Below are positions 26,492 through 34,975 of a stretch of 64,000 bases of DNA, piece by piece. How positions within the stretch are numbered: the stretch's first letter is position 1; each line of letters opens with the position of its first letter. The position numbers were made by a program, and so were the translations under genes. Under the pieces are notes generated by a model. It worked only from the letters and a program-made list of their open reading frames with translations. It searched no databases and was not told where the DNA came from. The DNA comes from an uncultured Alistipes sp. (lineage in GTDB: Bacteria; Bacteroidota; Bacteroidia; Bacteroidales; Rikenellaceae): positions 62,001 through 126,000 of the forward strand of contig CALUJN010000070.1 in NCBI GenBank assembly GCA_944320985.1, read 5' to 3'.

Positions 26492-26532
26492 ATCCGCCCC
26501 GCCTTCGGGATTCCGAAGGCGGGGCGGATTCT
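26492..26532 (+). terminator. Terminator of the thrBC operon
   Basis: A perfect 17-bp stem (26492-26508 with 26513-26529, loop GATT) made mostly of GC pairs, followed by the T-poor tail TCTCAT, 23 nt after thrC. Confidence 0.8.
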
Positions 26533-26616
26533 CATACGAATGCCACTCGGAGCTCTTTTGTGGAGAGGCTCTGCTCGTTGTTGATTTCGGAAATGTGAAA
26601 CGGGAATTTCGGAGAC

Positions 26617-26648
26617 AAAAAAAGCGAGAATCAATCGATTCTCGCTTT
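26617..26648 (-). terminator. Terminator of the tRNA-Lys gene
   Basis: On the minus strand AAGCGAGAATC (26647-26637) pairs with GATTCTCGCTT (26632-26622), loop GATT, followed by a run of Ts, immediately after the tRNA 3' end. Confidence 0.88.
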
Positions 26649-26652
26649 TCAG

Positions 26653-26725
26653 TACCCCCTCAGGGGCTCGAACCCTGGACCCCAACATTAAGAGTGTCGT
26701 GCTCTACCAACTGAGCTAAAGAGGC
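26653..26725 (-). tRNA. tRNA-Lys (anticodon CUU)
   Basis: The minus strand folds into a complete 73-nt cloverleaf: acceptor GCCTCTT/AGGGGGT (with G-U pairs), D arm GCTC-loop-GAGC, anticodon stem CGACA/TGTTG with loop C-T-CTT-A-A, T arm CAGGG/CCCTG with TTCGAGC, discriminator A. Anticodon CTT reads AAG (Lys). CCA is not encoded. It has its own promoter and terminator. Confidence 0.95.
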
Positions 26726-26750
26726 ATCAATCATTAGCTGATTGCGAGTG

Positions 26751-26781
26751 CAAAGATAGATATAATTTCTTTAACTCCAAA
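26751..26781 (-). promoter_or_regulatory. Promoter of tRNA-Lys
   Basis: Minus strand TTTG (26778-26781), 19-nt spacer, TATCTTTG (26751-26758). The tRNA begins at 26725. Confidence 0.72.
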
Positions 26782-26829
26782 AAAAATGGGAATTTTTTTA
26801 TATTTTTTCTTGTCCGGCCTCGATTCCGC

Positions 26830-28152
26830 CTATTCTCCGACCTGCTGTTGTGCCGGTTCGATGAGCAGCGCATCGCTGTTCCACTCCCCTCCGGCTTCGG
26901 GGTAGATGAACGGCCTGGGATCCTCAAAGCGCTTCATGTTCAGGTAGCTTTCATAGAGGTTGATACCGTTCGACGAGTGGGTTGCCAGGGCAAATGCCAC
27001 GACCGACGGATGCCGTTTGGTGGTGTGGTAGCTGTTTTCCGCCCGTTCGATGTAGGCCTCCTTCCAAATCGGGTCGTTCGAGGGATTGCCTCCCTTTCTC
27101 CGGCTCTCGCCGCTGCGTCGGGTGTCGATCGGAGCCTGGGCGATTACGCAGAGACCCTGCCCGTCGCAGAAGTTCAGGAACGATTCCGATACCGCCCCCG
27201 GAAGCAGCTTGAGCGTATTGTAGCCCTGTTCGCGCAGGGTGGCGATTTCGTTTTCGGAGAGCGAGGGCGGCACCTCGCGGATCCGCAGTTCCAGGGGCTG
27301 CCCGTTCAGAAGCATAGAGCCCTCCCGGAGCTCGATCTGCCGGAATCCGATGCGCATCTCCGCAAACTCGACATAGCGGCCTTCGTATTGCGTCTTGAGC
27401 TGCAAGGTGTATTGCGTGGGAAGTTCGGGACTCCACAGCATGTTGTCCGGGATGCGGGCCAGAAAGCGTACCGTATCCTCCTTGCGCATCTCGAGCGTGA
27501 GGTCCTTGAATCCTGCGGCAGCATCCTCGCCCGAGGGGGAGAGCAGTCGGTAATGAATGCGGGACGTGCGCGGATTGAGCGCTTCGCTTTTGATGACCAG
27601 CGCCACTTCGGCCGTTGCGAAGCCGTTCTCTCCGACGCGGGTTTGGGTCACGACGTCCCGGATCCGCATCGTCGGCTGGCTCAGCAGCCATATGCCGCCG
27701 AGCTTCGGGGCGGGATTCTCCTTCCAGCTCTCGAGTACGGCTGTGGGAGAGGGCTGCATGACGCGGATTTCCACCTTGTTGCGCCCCTCGTGGGTCAGTT
27801 TGGTGATGTTGAACTCCGCGGGGGTGTTCCCGTCGGCGACGTAGGCCGCCTGCCGGTCGTTGACGAAGAGTTCGTAATCGCCCGAAGCCTCTCCCACGTG
27901 CAGCAGCACCTGGCGGTTCGCCCAGGCGAAGGGTACGGTGAAATCCGTGGTGAAGCGGTTCCCGTCGAGCGACCACTCCGTCAGCCTCGAGAAGTAGCGG
28001 TTATCGCCTCCGTCGGCTGCCGAAGCGGCCTCGGCCGAGGGGTAGGTGAGGAGCTCCCCCCGGGGCAGCTCGCGCCCGAAAGAGGGTACATACTCCTGGG
28101 CCCAGAGTCCGCAGAGGGAAAAAAGCGCTATGGTTGAAAGGATCGTCCGCAT
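26830..28152 (-). CDS. GH2-like protein lacking the catalytic acid/base (probable pseudoenzyme)
   Basis: A 440-residue secreted protein (signal peptide about residues 1-18, L-C-G-L-W-A-Q). It has the beta-galactosidase/GH2 order: jelly-roll sugar-binding domain (to about 180), immunoglobulin-like sandwich (about 185-290) and the first part of a TIM barrel. The segment H-P-S-V-V-A-F-A-L-A-T-H392-S-S-N-G aligns with H-P-S-V-I-x-W-S-L-G-N-E-S-G-x-G of LacZ, so the catalytic Glu is His392 here. The protein also ends before the region that carries the nucleophile in full-length enzymes of about 1000 residues. It may bind glycans or be decaying. Start 28152 is chosen for the signal peptide. Confidence 0.75.
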   Translation of the reverse strand: MRTILSTIALFSLCGLWAQEYVPSFGRELPRGELLTYPSAEAASAADGGDNRYFSRLTEWSLDGNRFTTDFTVPFAWANRQVLLHVGEASGDYELFVNDRQAAYVADGNTPAEFNITKLTHEGRNKVEIRVMQPSPTAVLESWKENPAPKLGGIWLLSQPTMRIRDVVTQTRVGENGFATAEVALVIKSEALNPRTSRIHYRLLSPSGEDAAAGFKDLTLEMRKEDTVRFLARIPDNMLWSPELPTQYTLQLKTQYEGRYVEFAEMRIGFRQIELREGSMLLNGQPLELRIREVPPSLSENEIATLREQGYNTLKLLPGAVSESFLNFCDGQGLCVIAQAPIDTRRSGESRRKGGNPSNDPIWKEAYIERAENSYHTTKRHPSVVAFALATHSSNGINLYESYLNMKRFEDPRPFIYPEAGGEWNSDALLIEPAQQQVGE

Positions 28153-28203
28153 AAGTTCGTATATTTGTGCTCGGTAAAGATAGGTAAATTTTTCGATACT
28201 GCG

Positions 28204-28653
28204 ATGTCCGGACTCCCCAAACTCAATTTTCCCGCTATCCGCCTCCGGGCGCGCCGCCGAGACGAAGCGGTCGAGGTGTGGGACTCCCTGCGGGGCATCT
28301 ACCTGGTTCTGACCCCCGAGGAGTGGGTTCGGCAACACTTGATCGCCTATCTGATTTCACAGTGCGGGGCCCAGCCCACACGGATCGTACAGGAGTATGC
28401 CGTATCGCTCAACGGACAGCCTCAGCGGGCCGATGTGGTTGTGGTGGATGATCTGGCCCGTCCGCTGCTGGTTGCCGAATGCAAGGCTCCGCACGTGAAG
28501 ATCGACGGAAAGACCTTTGCGCAGGCCGTACGCTACAACTCGGTTCTGGGGGCCCGCTATGTCGTGCTGACCAACGGCTTGCGGCACTATTGCTGCGAAT
28601 GGCGCGACGGGACCTACTGCCCTCTTGCCGGATTTCCCGATCTGCGGGGCTGA
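28204..28653 (+). CDS. Type I restriction HsdR N-terminal domain-like protein (orphan PD-(D/E)xK fold)
   Basis: A 149-residue stand-alone protein resembling the HSDR_N_2 domain common in Bacteroidetes. The nuclease-type triad is visible: D77 in Q-R-A-D-V-V-V-V and E92-C-K94 in V-A-E-C-K-A-P. No helicase, HsdM or HsdS gene lies nearby, so a restriction role is not supported; the cellular function is unknown. Start 28204 (M-S-G-L-P-K-L-N-F-P) avoids an unlikely extension to 28165. A TATATTTG (28160-28167) upstream could be its -7 box, but the best TTG is 23 nt further upstream. The 3' end runs into a tandem duplication. Confidence 0.78.
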   Translation: MSGLPKLNFPAIRLRARRRDEAVEVWDSLRGIYLVLTPEEWVRQHLIAYLISQCGAQPTRIVQEYAVSLNGQPQRADVVVVDDLARPLLVAECKAPHVKIDGKTFAQAVRYNSVLGARYVVLTNGLRHYCCEWRDGTYCPLAGFPDLRG

Positions 28654-28779
28654 TCCTCTTTTGCCGGCGGAGCCGTGATCGGGCTCGCTGACTTCCGCCC
28701 TCATTCCCCGATCTGTGGGACTGAACTCTCTTTTACCGAGGAAACCGTGATCGGGTTTTGCTGCCTTTAGCCCTCTTTT
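28636..28779 (+). repeat. Two imperfect tandem copies of a ~72-nt unit
   Basis: Unit 1 (28636-28706) and unit 2 (28707-28779) both begin CCCGATCTG and share CCGTGATCGGG and GCCCTC at matching places; a third CCCG begins at 28780. Unit 1 includes the last codons and stop of the HsdR-N-like gene, so the duplication copied the gene's 3' end into the spacer. The rest of the spacer to 28857 is pyrimidine-rich with no other feature. Confidence 0.7.
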
Positions 28780-28857
28780 CCCGTTTGCAGAGCGCACCCT
28801 TCCGTTTTACCCTTCCCCGTCTCGGATGCAGTGCCCCCTCTTCGCCCCCTCCCTCGC

Positions 28858-29598
28858 TCAGAGATTCCGGAAATTCTGCCGGATGTAATTTTGGAATGCC
28901 TCCTTGTAATTCTCGCCAATGGGTACGTATTCCGTTTCGCTCAGATAGATGCGTCCCTTGATATAGGAGCGTATGGCCCGCAGATTGACGATGTAGGAGC
29001 GGTGTACGCGCATGAACGACTCGGCGGGCAGGGCCGTCTCCATGTTCTTGAGGCGGAAGAGTGTGGTGATGGTCGTTCCGTCGGCCAGATGCAGGCGTAC
29101 GTATTCACCCTCGCTTTCGATATAGAGAATGTCGCCGATGCGTACGAGCGAGACCTTGTAGTCGGCCTTCACCGAGATGTATTCCCGGTCTTTGGGCAGA
29201 GCCTCGGAGTCGGGCTCCTGGGGCGGACGCTGGTTGTGCCTCAGCTCGTAGAGCGAATTGGCCTTGGCGGCAGCCCGGCTGAAGTCGGCAAAACTGAACG
29301 GTTTGAGCAGATAGTCCACGGCGTCGAGCTTGAATCCTTCGATGGCATATTCGGAATAGGCTGTCGTAAAGATGACCATCGGCCGGTCGATCAGCCCCCG
29401 GACGAACTCCACACCGTTCAGATCGGGCATGTTGATATCCACGAAAATCAGATCGACTTTCTCGGAAGCGAGGCATTGCTGTGCCTCGATGGCGTTGTTG
29501 AAGCGCGCCACGAGCTCCAGATAGGGGATTTTTGCGATGTAGGCGGCAATTTGACGCAGGGCCAGCGGCTCGTCGTCGATGGCGATACATTTAAGCAT
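28858..29598 (-). CDS. LytTR-family response regulator
   Basis: A 246-residue regulator: receiver domain (residues 1-120) with I-D-D-E at 7-10, phospho-acceptor D54, T-T-A at 78-80 and K99-P, then a short linker and a LytTR DNA-binding domain (about 140-240; M-R-V-H-R-S-Y-I-V-N). Its start overlaps the kinase stop by 8 nt, so the pair is translationally coupled. Target genes are not evident; no LytTR direct repeats were identified nearby. Confidence 0.93.
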   Translation of the reverse strand: MLKCIAIDDEPLALRQIAAYIAKIPYLELVARFNNAIEAQQCLASEKVDLIFVDINMPDLNGVEFVRGLIDRPMVIFTTAYSEYAIEGFKLDAVDYLLKPFSFADFSRAAAKANSLYELRHNQRPPQEPDSEALPKDREYISVKADYKVSLVRIGDILYIESEGEYVRLHLADGTTITTLFRLKNMETALPAESFMRVHRSYIVNLRAIRSYIKGRIYLSETEYVPIGENYKEAFQNYIRQNFRNL

Positions 29599-30661
29599 GG
29601 AGCGTAGGGATTTCGAGTTGGACGGTATAGGAGGTCTCGGCTTCGAGAATGTTGAGCGTGAAGCCCTTCTCGCCGTAGATCAGCGCGAGCCGCTTGCGGA
29701 CATTCTCGAGTCCGATGCCTGCGGGATGCTGCTTGTCGGGGGCGGCGTGCCGGCTGTTCTCGATCGTTGCGAAGACCTTCCCGTCGGCATATTCGACATG
29801 GATGCGGATGAACGAAGGGTGGTTGTAGCTGATGCCGTGCTTGAAGGCATTTTCGACGAAGACGATCAACAGCAGCGGGGGAATCGAGACCTGCTCCGGC
29901 AGATCGTGCGGCGATTCCACGCGGATATCCACGTCGTCAGTGTAACGGATGCGCATCAGTTCGATATAATTCTTCAGGAACTGGATATCGCGGTTCAGGG
30001 AGATGAGCTCGTGTCCCGATTCGTAGAGGACGTAGCGCATCATCTTCGAGAGTTCGATGACGGCGCTCTTGGCCGATTCCGTGTCGATATCGATCAGCGC
30101 GTGGATGTTGTTGAGCGTGTTCATGAAGAAATGCGGATTGATCTGGTACTTCAGATAATCCATCTCGGCCTGGAGGTTCTGCCTTTTGAGGGCCTCCATC
30201 TGCTGCTCGTCGCGCATGGACTGGTAGATGAGCTTGATGCCGGTGTTGGCTCCGGTCATGAAGAATCCCAGGACGATGTTCCAGTAGATCTCCAGATTGG
30301 AGAACGACGCCTGCCGGTATGCCTCGGAGACGTTGATGCTGGTCTGCGCGATGAGGTTGTCGGCCAGGTGCTTCTCGTAGACCTGCACCAGAAAGAAGAC
30401 GCCGATGATCAGAGCCAAGTCGCTCAGGAGGTATTTTCCGTATTTGCGGCGGAGCATGTACCTCGGAGCGAGGATCGTATTGTGGATGACGAAGATGATC
30501 AGATAGGGCGCGATCTGCCTCCAGGCGATCAGTACGTTTTCCAGATTGATGTGCATTTCGGACATCATCTGGGAGTTGAGCACGGGCACCAGGATGATGG
30601 CCGCCCACACCATCACATAGAGGAGGTTTTCGCCTATGGTTTGTTTTCTGGAAAACTTCAT
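29591..30661 (-). CDS. LytS-type sensor histidine kinase
   Basis: A 356-residue membrane kinase with four predicted transmembrane segments (about 12-30, 47-66, 81-95, 124-142), then a His_kinase domain with Q-I-N-P-H177-F-F-M-N-T-L-N-N as the phosphorylation box and an HATPase region containing F-V-E-N-A-F-K-H-G. There is no extracellular sensor domain, so the signal is probably sensed in the membrane. A TATCTTTG (30666-30673) sits only 4 nt upstream of the ATG without a good -33; if real, the mRNA would be leaderless. It forms a pair with the LytTR regulator. Confidence 0.92.
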   Translation of the reverse strand: MKFSRKQTIGENLLYVMVWAAIILVPVLNSQMMSEMHINLENVLIAWRQIAPYLIIFVIHNTILAPRYMLRRKYGKYLLSDLALIIGVFFLVQVYEKHLADNLIAQTSINVSEAYRQASFSNLEIYWNIVLGFFMTGANTGIKLIYQSMRDEQQMEALKRQNLQAEMDYLKYQINPHFFMNTLNNIHALIDIDTESAKSAVIELSKMMRYVLYESGHELISLNRDIQFLKNYIELMRIRYTDDVDIRVESPHDLPEQVSIPPLLLIVFVENAFKHGISYNHPSFIRIHVEYADGKVFATIENSRHAAPDKQHPAGIGLENVRKRLALIYGEKGFTLNILEAETSYTVQLEIPTLHA

Positions 30662-30676
30662 GAGACAAAGATAAGC

Positions 30677-30708
30677 AAAAAGCCCGGCTTTCGAAAACCG
30701 GGCTTTTC
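30677..30708 (-). terminator. Terminator after the acyl-CoA synthetase gene
   Basis: AAAAGCCCGG (30678-30687) pairs with CCGGGCTTTT (30698-30707). On the minus strand it follows the synthetase stop by about 20 nt and ends in TTTT; the stem is symmetrical and could work both ways. Confidence 0.82.
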
Positions 30709-30726
30709 GTAAACTGGAATGTCTTG

Positions 30727-32427
30727 TTATTTGTTGAGCAGCGAGGGCTCGTAGAGATAGCGCTTGATGCTGCGCTTCGGGGTCTTTTCGAACTCCGTGG
30801 GGTAGATTACGATGTCGGCCACCCGTTCGTAGGCCGCCAGTTGTGAGTTGAGTTCCTGCAGGTTCTTTTGCATGATCTCCGGCAGATCCGCCTTGTCCAC
30901 GCCTTCGGTGTCGGCCAGTTCATAGTCGGGAACCACGAGGGCTTTGAGACGTCCGTTTCCGGCGTCGAGGACCAGAGATTCCAGAACGAGGTACATGTTG
31001 TTGAGCTTGTCTTCGATCTCCTCGGGATAGATATTCTGGCCGTTGCCGGAGAGGATCATGGTCTTCGAACGTCCTCGGATGTAGAGCGTGCCGTCGGGAT
31101 CCATCGTTCCCATGTCGCCCGTATGGAGCCATCCGTCGGGATCGAGGACCTTCTCCGTCGCCTTTTCGTTTTTGTAGTACCCCTTCATGACGTGCTCGCC
31201 GCGAACAAGGATCTCCCCCGCGACATGTTCCGGATCCGGGGAGTCGATCTTCACCTCGAGCAGATCCTTGAGGTATCGGCCGCAGGACGACTGCTTGAAC
31301 TCGTTGTCCGGCGCGAAGCTGATGAGTGGAGCACACTCAGTCATGCCGTATCCGATGGTGATCGGGAAGTGTATTTTGCGCAGGAAGGATTCGGTCTCCT
31401 GGTTCATCGGAGCACCTCCGACGATGAAGATCGAAACGTTTCCGCCGAAGGCATCCATGAGTTTCTTGCGGATAACCGAATAGATGGCCGTATTGAGCAG
31501 GGGAATCTTCATGGCGATGGGCATGGGGCCCTTCTCGAGCATCGGAAGCACCTGTTTCCGATAGACCTTTTCGAGAATCATCGGTACGCAACAGATGATC
31601 GTCGGCTTCACGACGGCCATGGCTTCGAGGAGGATCTTGGGTGAGGGGATCCGTCCGAGAAGTGTGATGTGACCTCCGACGGCCATCGGGGCGAGAAAAT
31701 CGAATGCGCAGCCGTATGCGTGGGCCAGAGGGAGGAAGGAGAGGGTACGGCCTCCGCGCTGGAAATAGAGTTGCCCGGTCTGCGTGTTCAGCGCCGTCAT
31801 GGCGAATACGACATTTCCGGTGAGGTTGTTCACCGTGAGCATTACGCCTTTCGAGTAACCGGTTGTTCCGGAGGTATAGTTGAGCAGGATTACGCGGTCG
31901 TTTGGTACATCGGGGTATTTGATGTCGTTGACGCTGAATCCGCGGGGGTATTTCGTGCGGTAGTTTTTGAGGATGTCGCGTTGGAACTTGGTCAGCGACT
32001 TGCCGTCGCGTTCATAAATTACGTGGAAATCGGTCAGGGAGAAGACCGCCTCGATTTGTCGGATCTGATCCTCCTCGATGACATCCCAGAAGTTGTCTCC
32101 CAGGAAGAGCAGTCGGCTCTCGGAATGGTTGATGATGTGTATGATGTCAGCGGGGGTAAAATCCTGGAGGATGGGGACGATTACGGCTCCGTAGGTAATG
32201 GTAGCCAGGTAGGTGATGCACCATCTGGGATTGTTTCGTCCGATGAGTGCGATTTTGTCGCCTTGTTTGATTCCGGCCTTTTTGAACAGGAGATGGAGTT
32301 TGGCGATCTCCTTGGCCATTTCATAATAGGAGAAGGTTTCGTTTTTGAAATAGTCGGTCAGAGCGGACATTTCGCGGTTTTCCCGAAAACTCTTCTCGTA
32401 TATTTTCAGCAGATTTTCCTGTAACAT
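30727..32427 (-). CDS. Long-chain fatty acid-CoA ligase (AMP-forming)
   Basis: A 566-residue ANL-superfamily enzyme that activates fatty acids via acyl-AMP to acyl-CoA. The P-loop-like Y-T-S-G-T-T-G-Y-S-K-G (about residue 190), G-Y-G-M-T-E-C-A-P (about 355) and the later W-L-H-T-G-D-M-G are the family's A3, A5 and A7 motifs. The C-terminal domain ends with K-T-P-K-R-S-I-K-R-Y, which includes the A10 Lys. Single-gene unit, with a terminator downstream and a long low-complexity spacer upstream. Close to FadD/Faa; chain length is not determined. Confidence 0.92.
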   Translation of the reverse strand: MLQENLLKIYEKSFRENREMSALTDYFKNETFSYYEMAKEIAKLHLLFKKAGIKQGDKIALIGRNNPRWCITYLATITYGAVIVPILQDFTPADIIHIINHSESRLLFLGDNFWDVIEEDQIRQIEAVFSLTDFHVIYERDGKSLTKFQRDILKNYRTKYPRGFSVNDIKYPDVPNDRVILLNYTSGTTGYSKGVMLTVNNLTGNVVFAMTALNTQTGQLYFQRGGRTLSFLPLAHAYGCAFDFLAPMAVGGHITLLGRIPSPKILLEAMAVVKPTIICCVPMILEKVYRKQVLPMLEKGPMPIAMKIPLLNTAIYSVIRKKLMDAFGGNVSIFIVGGAPMNQETESFLRKIHFPITIGYGMTECAPLISFAPDNEFKQSSCGRYLKDLLEVKIDSPDPEHVAGEILVRGEHVMKGYYKNEKATEKVLDPDGWLHTGDMGTMDPDGTLYIRGRSKTMILSGNGQNIYPEEIEDKLNNMYLVLESLVLDAGNGRLKALVVPDYELADTEGVDKADLPEIMQKNLQELNSQLAAYERVADIVIYPTEFEKTPKRSIKRYLYEPSLLNK

Positions 32428-32529
32428 ATCGTTGAACGAGATATGGATTTATTTCGAATGATTTTTTGCGTATTTTTCAAGGATTTTCAGCGGGGGATTC
32501 TATTTCGCGCAATATTCTTCTATTACGCT

Positions 32530-32906
32530 GTCTCTTTTGTCTTCAGAGCTCTCTTCCGGGCTTTTATCTCTCCTTCGGTCTTTTCTCGGGCCCTTCATTT
32601 CTTCGGTTCCGTACTTCCTTCAACCTCTTTCCCCGGTTCTCTCTTCTCCGGTTTTTCCCGACTCACTTCATCTCCCGCCTTTTTTTCGACTCCTCTCTCT
32701 TCCATTCTTACCCCTCTCCTCCGGTTCCTTGCTTTATCCGGTCTCTCCTGTCATTAGCTCCCTACTTCCTTCTACCTCTTCTCCCGACTCCCTCTTTTAC
32801 CTCTTCTTCCGGCACCCTCGGCCCCTCTCTTCTCCCGGCGCCCTCACTCCTTTTGGGCTCTCACCCCTCCGGCTCTCCCTCACCCCCCCCCTCCTGGGAG
32901 GATTTT
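32530..32906. other. Low-complexity C/T-rich spacer (purine-rich on the transcript strand)
   Basis: Between plsY and the acyl-CoA synthetase, both on the minus strand, about 375 nt consist mainly of C and T on the plus strand with short degenerate motifs such as CTCTTC, CCTTC and CCGG. The minus-strand transcript would be G/A-rich. The flank 32428-32529 is AT-rich and may hold the synthetase promoter, but no clear -7/-33 pair was found. Confidence 0.7.
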
Positions 32907-33656
32907 TTATTTTTTTGCTTCCCCGGCTTCGGATCCAGCCTCGGCCTTTTGCCCGGGCTTGTTCTCCGGTGCCGCTTTGGAATTATTCTGCAGACCGGGA
33001 TCTATCTTTACACGTTGCGGTTTCCAGATGTAGATCCTGGACTCGGTTCCGGCCTTGAGCCGTTCGATATTCTTTCGATGGGTATAGATGAGCAGAATGG
33101 CGATGACGAACGAGAAGACAACAAAGGGAATCGACCCGTTTACTTTGGGCGAGATGAGTGTGAAGACCGGGAAACAGCATCCGGCAATCATCGACGCCAG
33201 GGAGACGTAGTGGAAGATCATGAGCACGATGAGCCACACCCCGAAGCAGAGCAACGCTACCGGAGGATAGATTCCCGTCACGGCTCCAACGAGCGTCGCG
33301 ACACCCTTTCCGCCGCGGAATCCCGCGAAGATCGGGAAGATGTGTCCGAGCACCGCCGCGAAGACGGCGCCGATCTTGAGGTTGATCAGGTCGTTCGCGC
33401 CGATCAGATCGTCGTACTGCATGAGCTCGATGATCGTGACGGCGACGAAACCCTTGAGGAAATCGAGCGCAAAGACAGGGGCTGCGGCCCGTCGTCCGAG
33501 CACGCGCAGCATGTTTGTGGTTCCGGCGTTTTTCGATCCGTATTCGCGGATGTCGATGCCGTAATATTTCTTGCCGATCCACACGGCGCTCGGAATCGAG
33601 CCCAGCAGATAGGCAATGATAATCATGGTCGTGGCGGTATAAACGGTCAGAATCAT
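32907..33656 (-). CDS. plsY: Glycerol-3-phosphate acyltransferase PlsY
   Basis: A 249-residue integral membrane enzyme that transfers acyl from acyl-phosphate to glycerol-3-phosphate, the first step of phospholipid synthesis. It shows L-L-G-S-I-P-S-A, G-S-K-N-A-G-T-T-N and G-F-R-G-G-K-G-V-A, the three conserved loop motifs, with five or more hydrophobic segments. The C-terminal 35 residues form a charged Ala/Glu/Lys tail not typical of the family. Start 33656 (M-I-L-T-V-Y) is preferred over the upstream open frame. TATATTTG on the minus strand (33684-33691) may be the -7 box. Confidence 0.93.
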   Translation of the reverse strand: MILTVYTATTMIIIAYLLGSIPSAVWIGKKYYGIDIREYGSKNAGTTNMLRVLGRRAAAPVFALDFLKGFVAVTIIELMQYDDLIGANDLINLKIGAVFAAVLGHIFPIFAGFRGGKGVATLVGAVTGIYPPVALLCFGVWLIVLMIFHYVSLASMIAGCCFPVFTLISPKVNGSIPFVVFSFVIAILLIYTHRKNIERLKAGTESRIYIWKPQRVKIDPGLQNNSKAAPENKPGQKAEAGSEAGEAKK

Positions 33657-33762
33657 GTTGTTTTCAGGGTTTGGTTGTTTATGCAAATATAGCAAAAAAA
33701 TCCGGTTCCGAAAGCAGGTGAGGAAAAAAGCGTCAGAGCGCGCGCAAATCCGAAGAATTTCG

Positions 33763-33770
33763 TATCTTTG
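33763..33770 (+). promoter_or_regulatory. Candidate -7 element for the YitT gene
   Basis: TATCTTTG lies 20 nt before the start codon at 33790. There is no convincing TTG at -33. Confidence 0.4.
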
Positions 33771-33789
33771 TTCTCTAAATAAAAAATGT

Positions 33790-34779
33790 ATGAATACGAA
33801 GACTTTGCTCGAACCAATGGGCTCGTGGGCGTGGTGGCGCTCGTGGTTTCTGATTTTTCTGGGATGTTCGATCATGGGAGCGGGTTTTGTGCTGTTTGTC
33901 AACCCGTACAATTTTGTCCCGGGAGGTGTCTACGGAATGGGCATCGTTCTTCACAATATTTTCCCGTCGATTCAGGTCGGAACCTTCGGATATATGTTCG
34001 ACATTCCGCTGATGCTCACGGCGATGCTGATCTTCGGAGGCGGCTTCGGGACGCGGACGGTCCTTGCGGCGCTCTACACGCCGGGCTTCATGAATATTCT
34101 GACGCGGCTGATCTATCCGACGCCCGAGGCGGTCGAGTCGCTGGATCCGGCCTTGATGCTGGGCGGACGTCTGAACCTGTCAAATGATCTGCTGCTGACG
34201 TGTGTGATCGGCGCCGTGGTGATCGGCGTGGGCCAGGGCATTGTCGTACGGCAGCAGGCCACGACGGGCGGAACGGACATTGTGGGCATGCTGTTGCAGA
34301 AGTTTGCGGGGATCAAGTTCTCGACGGGCATTTTCCTGGCTGACGGATTTGTCGTGTTGTCGGGCCTTGCGGTGATCGGCTTTGGTCTCGGGACGGGCGA
34401 TGCCTCTTCGAACGGCTGGATGCTGACGCTCTATTCGCTCATTACGATCTACATCTCGTCGCGAGTGGTCGCCTACCTGCTCGACGGCGCTTCGTACGAC
34501 AAGCTGCTCTTCATCATCAGCGACCACCACGAAGAGATCAAGCATTTCATCATCAACGACATGGAGCGTGGCGCCACCTACCTCAAGGGCAAGGGCATGT
34601 TTACGGACAAGTCGCGTGACGTGATCTTTCTGGTCATCAGCCGCAAGGAGGTCCACCTGGTCCAAAACCGCATTCGGGAGATCGATCCCCGGGCGTTTGT
34701 CGTGGTGACGGATGCCTACGAGACCTTCGGTGAGGGCTTCAAGCAGTTCCCGGACAAGAACCAGATCCAGGCCGAGTAG
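33790..34779 (+). CDS. YitT-family membrane protein with C-terminal DUF2179 domain
   Basis: A 329-residue protein: five to six transmembrane segments (about residues 15-255; G-A-G-F-V-L-F-V-N-P-Y, G-G-T-D-I-V-G) followed by a cytoplasmic DUF2179 domain (about 265-325; T-Y-L-K-G-K-G-M-F-T-D). Family members are of unknown function and are sometimes proposed as transporters. Start 33790 is chosen because upstream residues are not membrane-like. The 196-nt spacer to miaB contains no recognisable element. Confidence 0.88.
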   Translation: MNTKTLLEPMGSWAWWRSWFLIFLGCSIMGAGFVLFVNPYNFVPGGVYGMGIVLHNIFPSIQVGTFGYMFDIPLMLTAMLIFGGGFGTRTVLAALYTPGFMNILTRLIYPTPEAVESLDPALMLGGRLNLSNDLLLTCVIGAVVIGVGQGIVVRQQATTGGTDIVGMLLQKFAGIKFSTGIFLADGFVVLSGLAVIGFGLGTGDASSNGWMLTLYSLITIYISSRVVAYLLDGASYDKLLFIISDHHEEIKHFIINDMERGATYLKGKGMFTDKSRDVIFLVISRKEVHLVQNRIREIDPRAFVVVTDAYETFGEGFKQFPDKNQIQAE

Positions 34780-34975
34780 CGGGGGCGCAGGAGCCCGGAC
34801 TTGCCTCGGTCGATACGTACCGGTTGCCCCGCCGCGGAATCCCGGATGAGGCAGGCCGGGAGCCGATGGACCGCAGAGGATGCATCCCGGAGGCGTCGGG
34901 GCCGCCAGACGTTGCCGGAGACGGCTGCAGGGGAACACGTGACCGCGGAAGCCGTACGAAACAGAAACGAAAACG

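Noticed and set aside
32466..33692. 408-codon plus-strand ORF in the C/T-rich spacer and plsY
   Set aside because: It combines low-complexity Ser/Pro/Phe/Leu sequence with the antisense of plsY; no domain or promoter supports it.
34780..34975. Hidden gene between the YitT protein and miaB
   Set aside because: No frame has a sensible start, length or composition; only a GC-rich spacer is seen.
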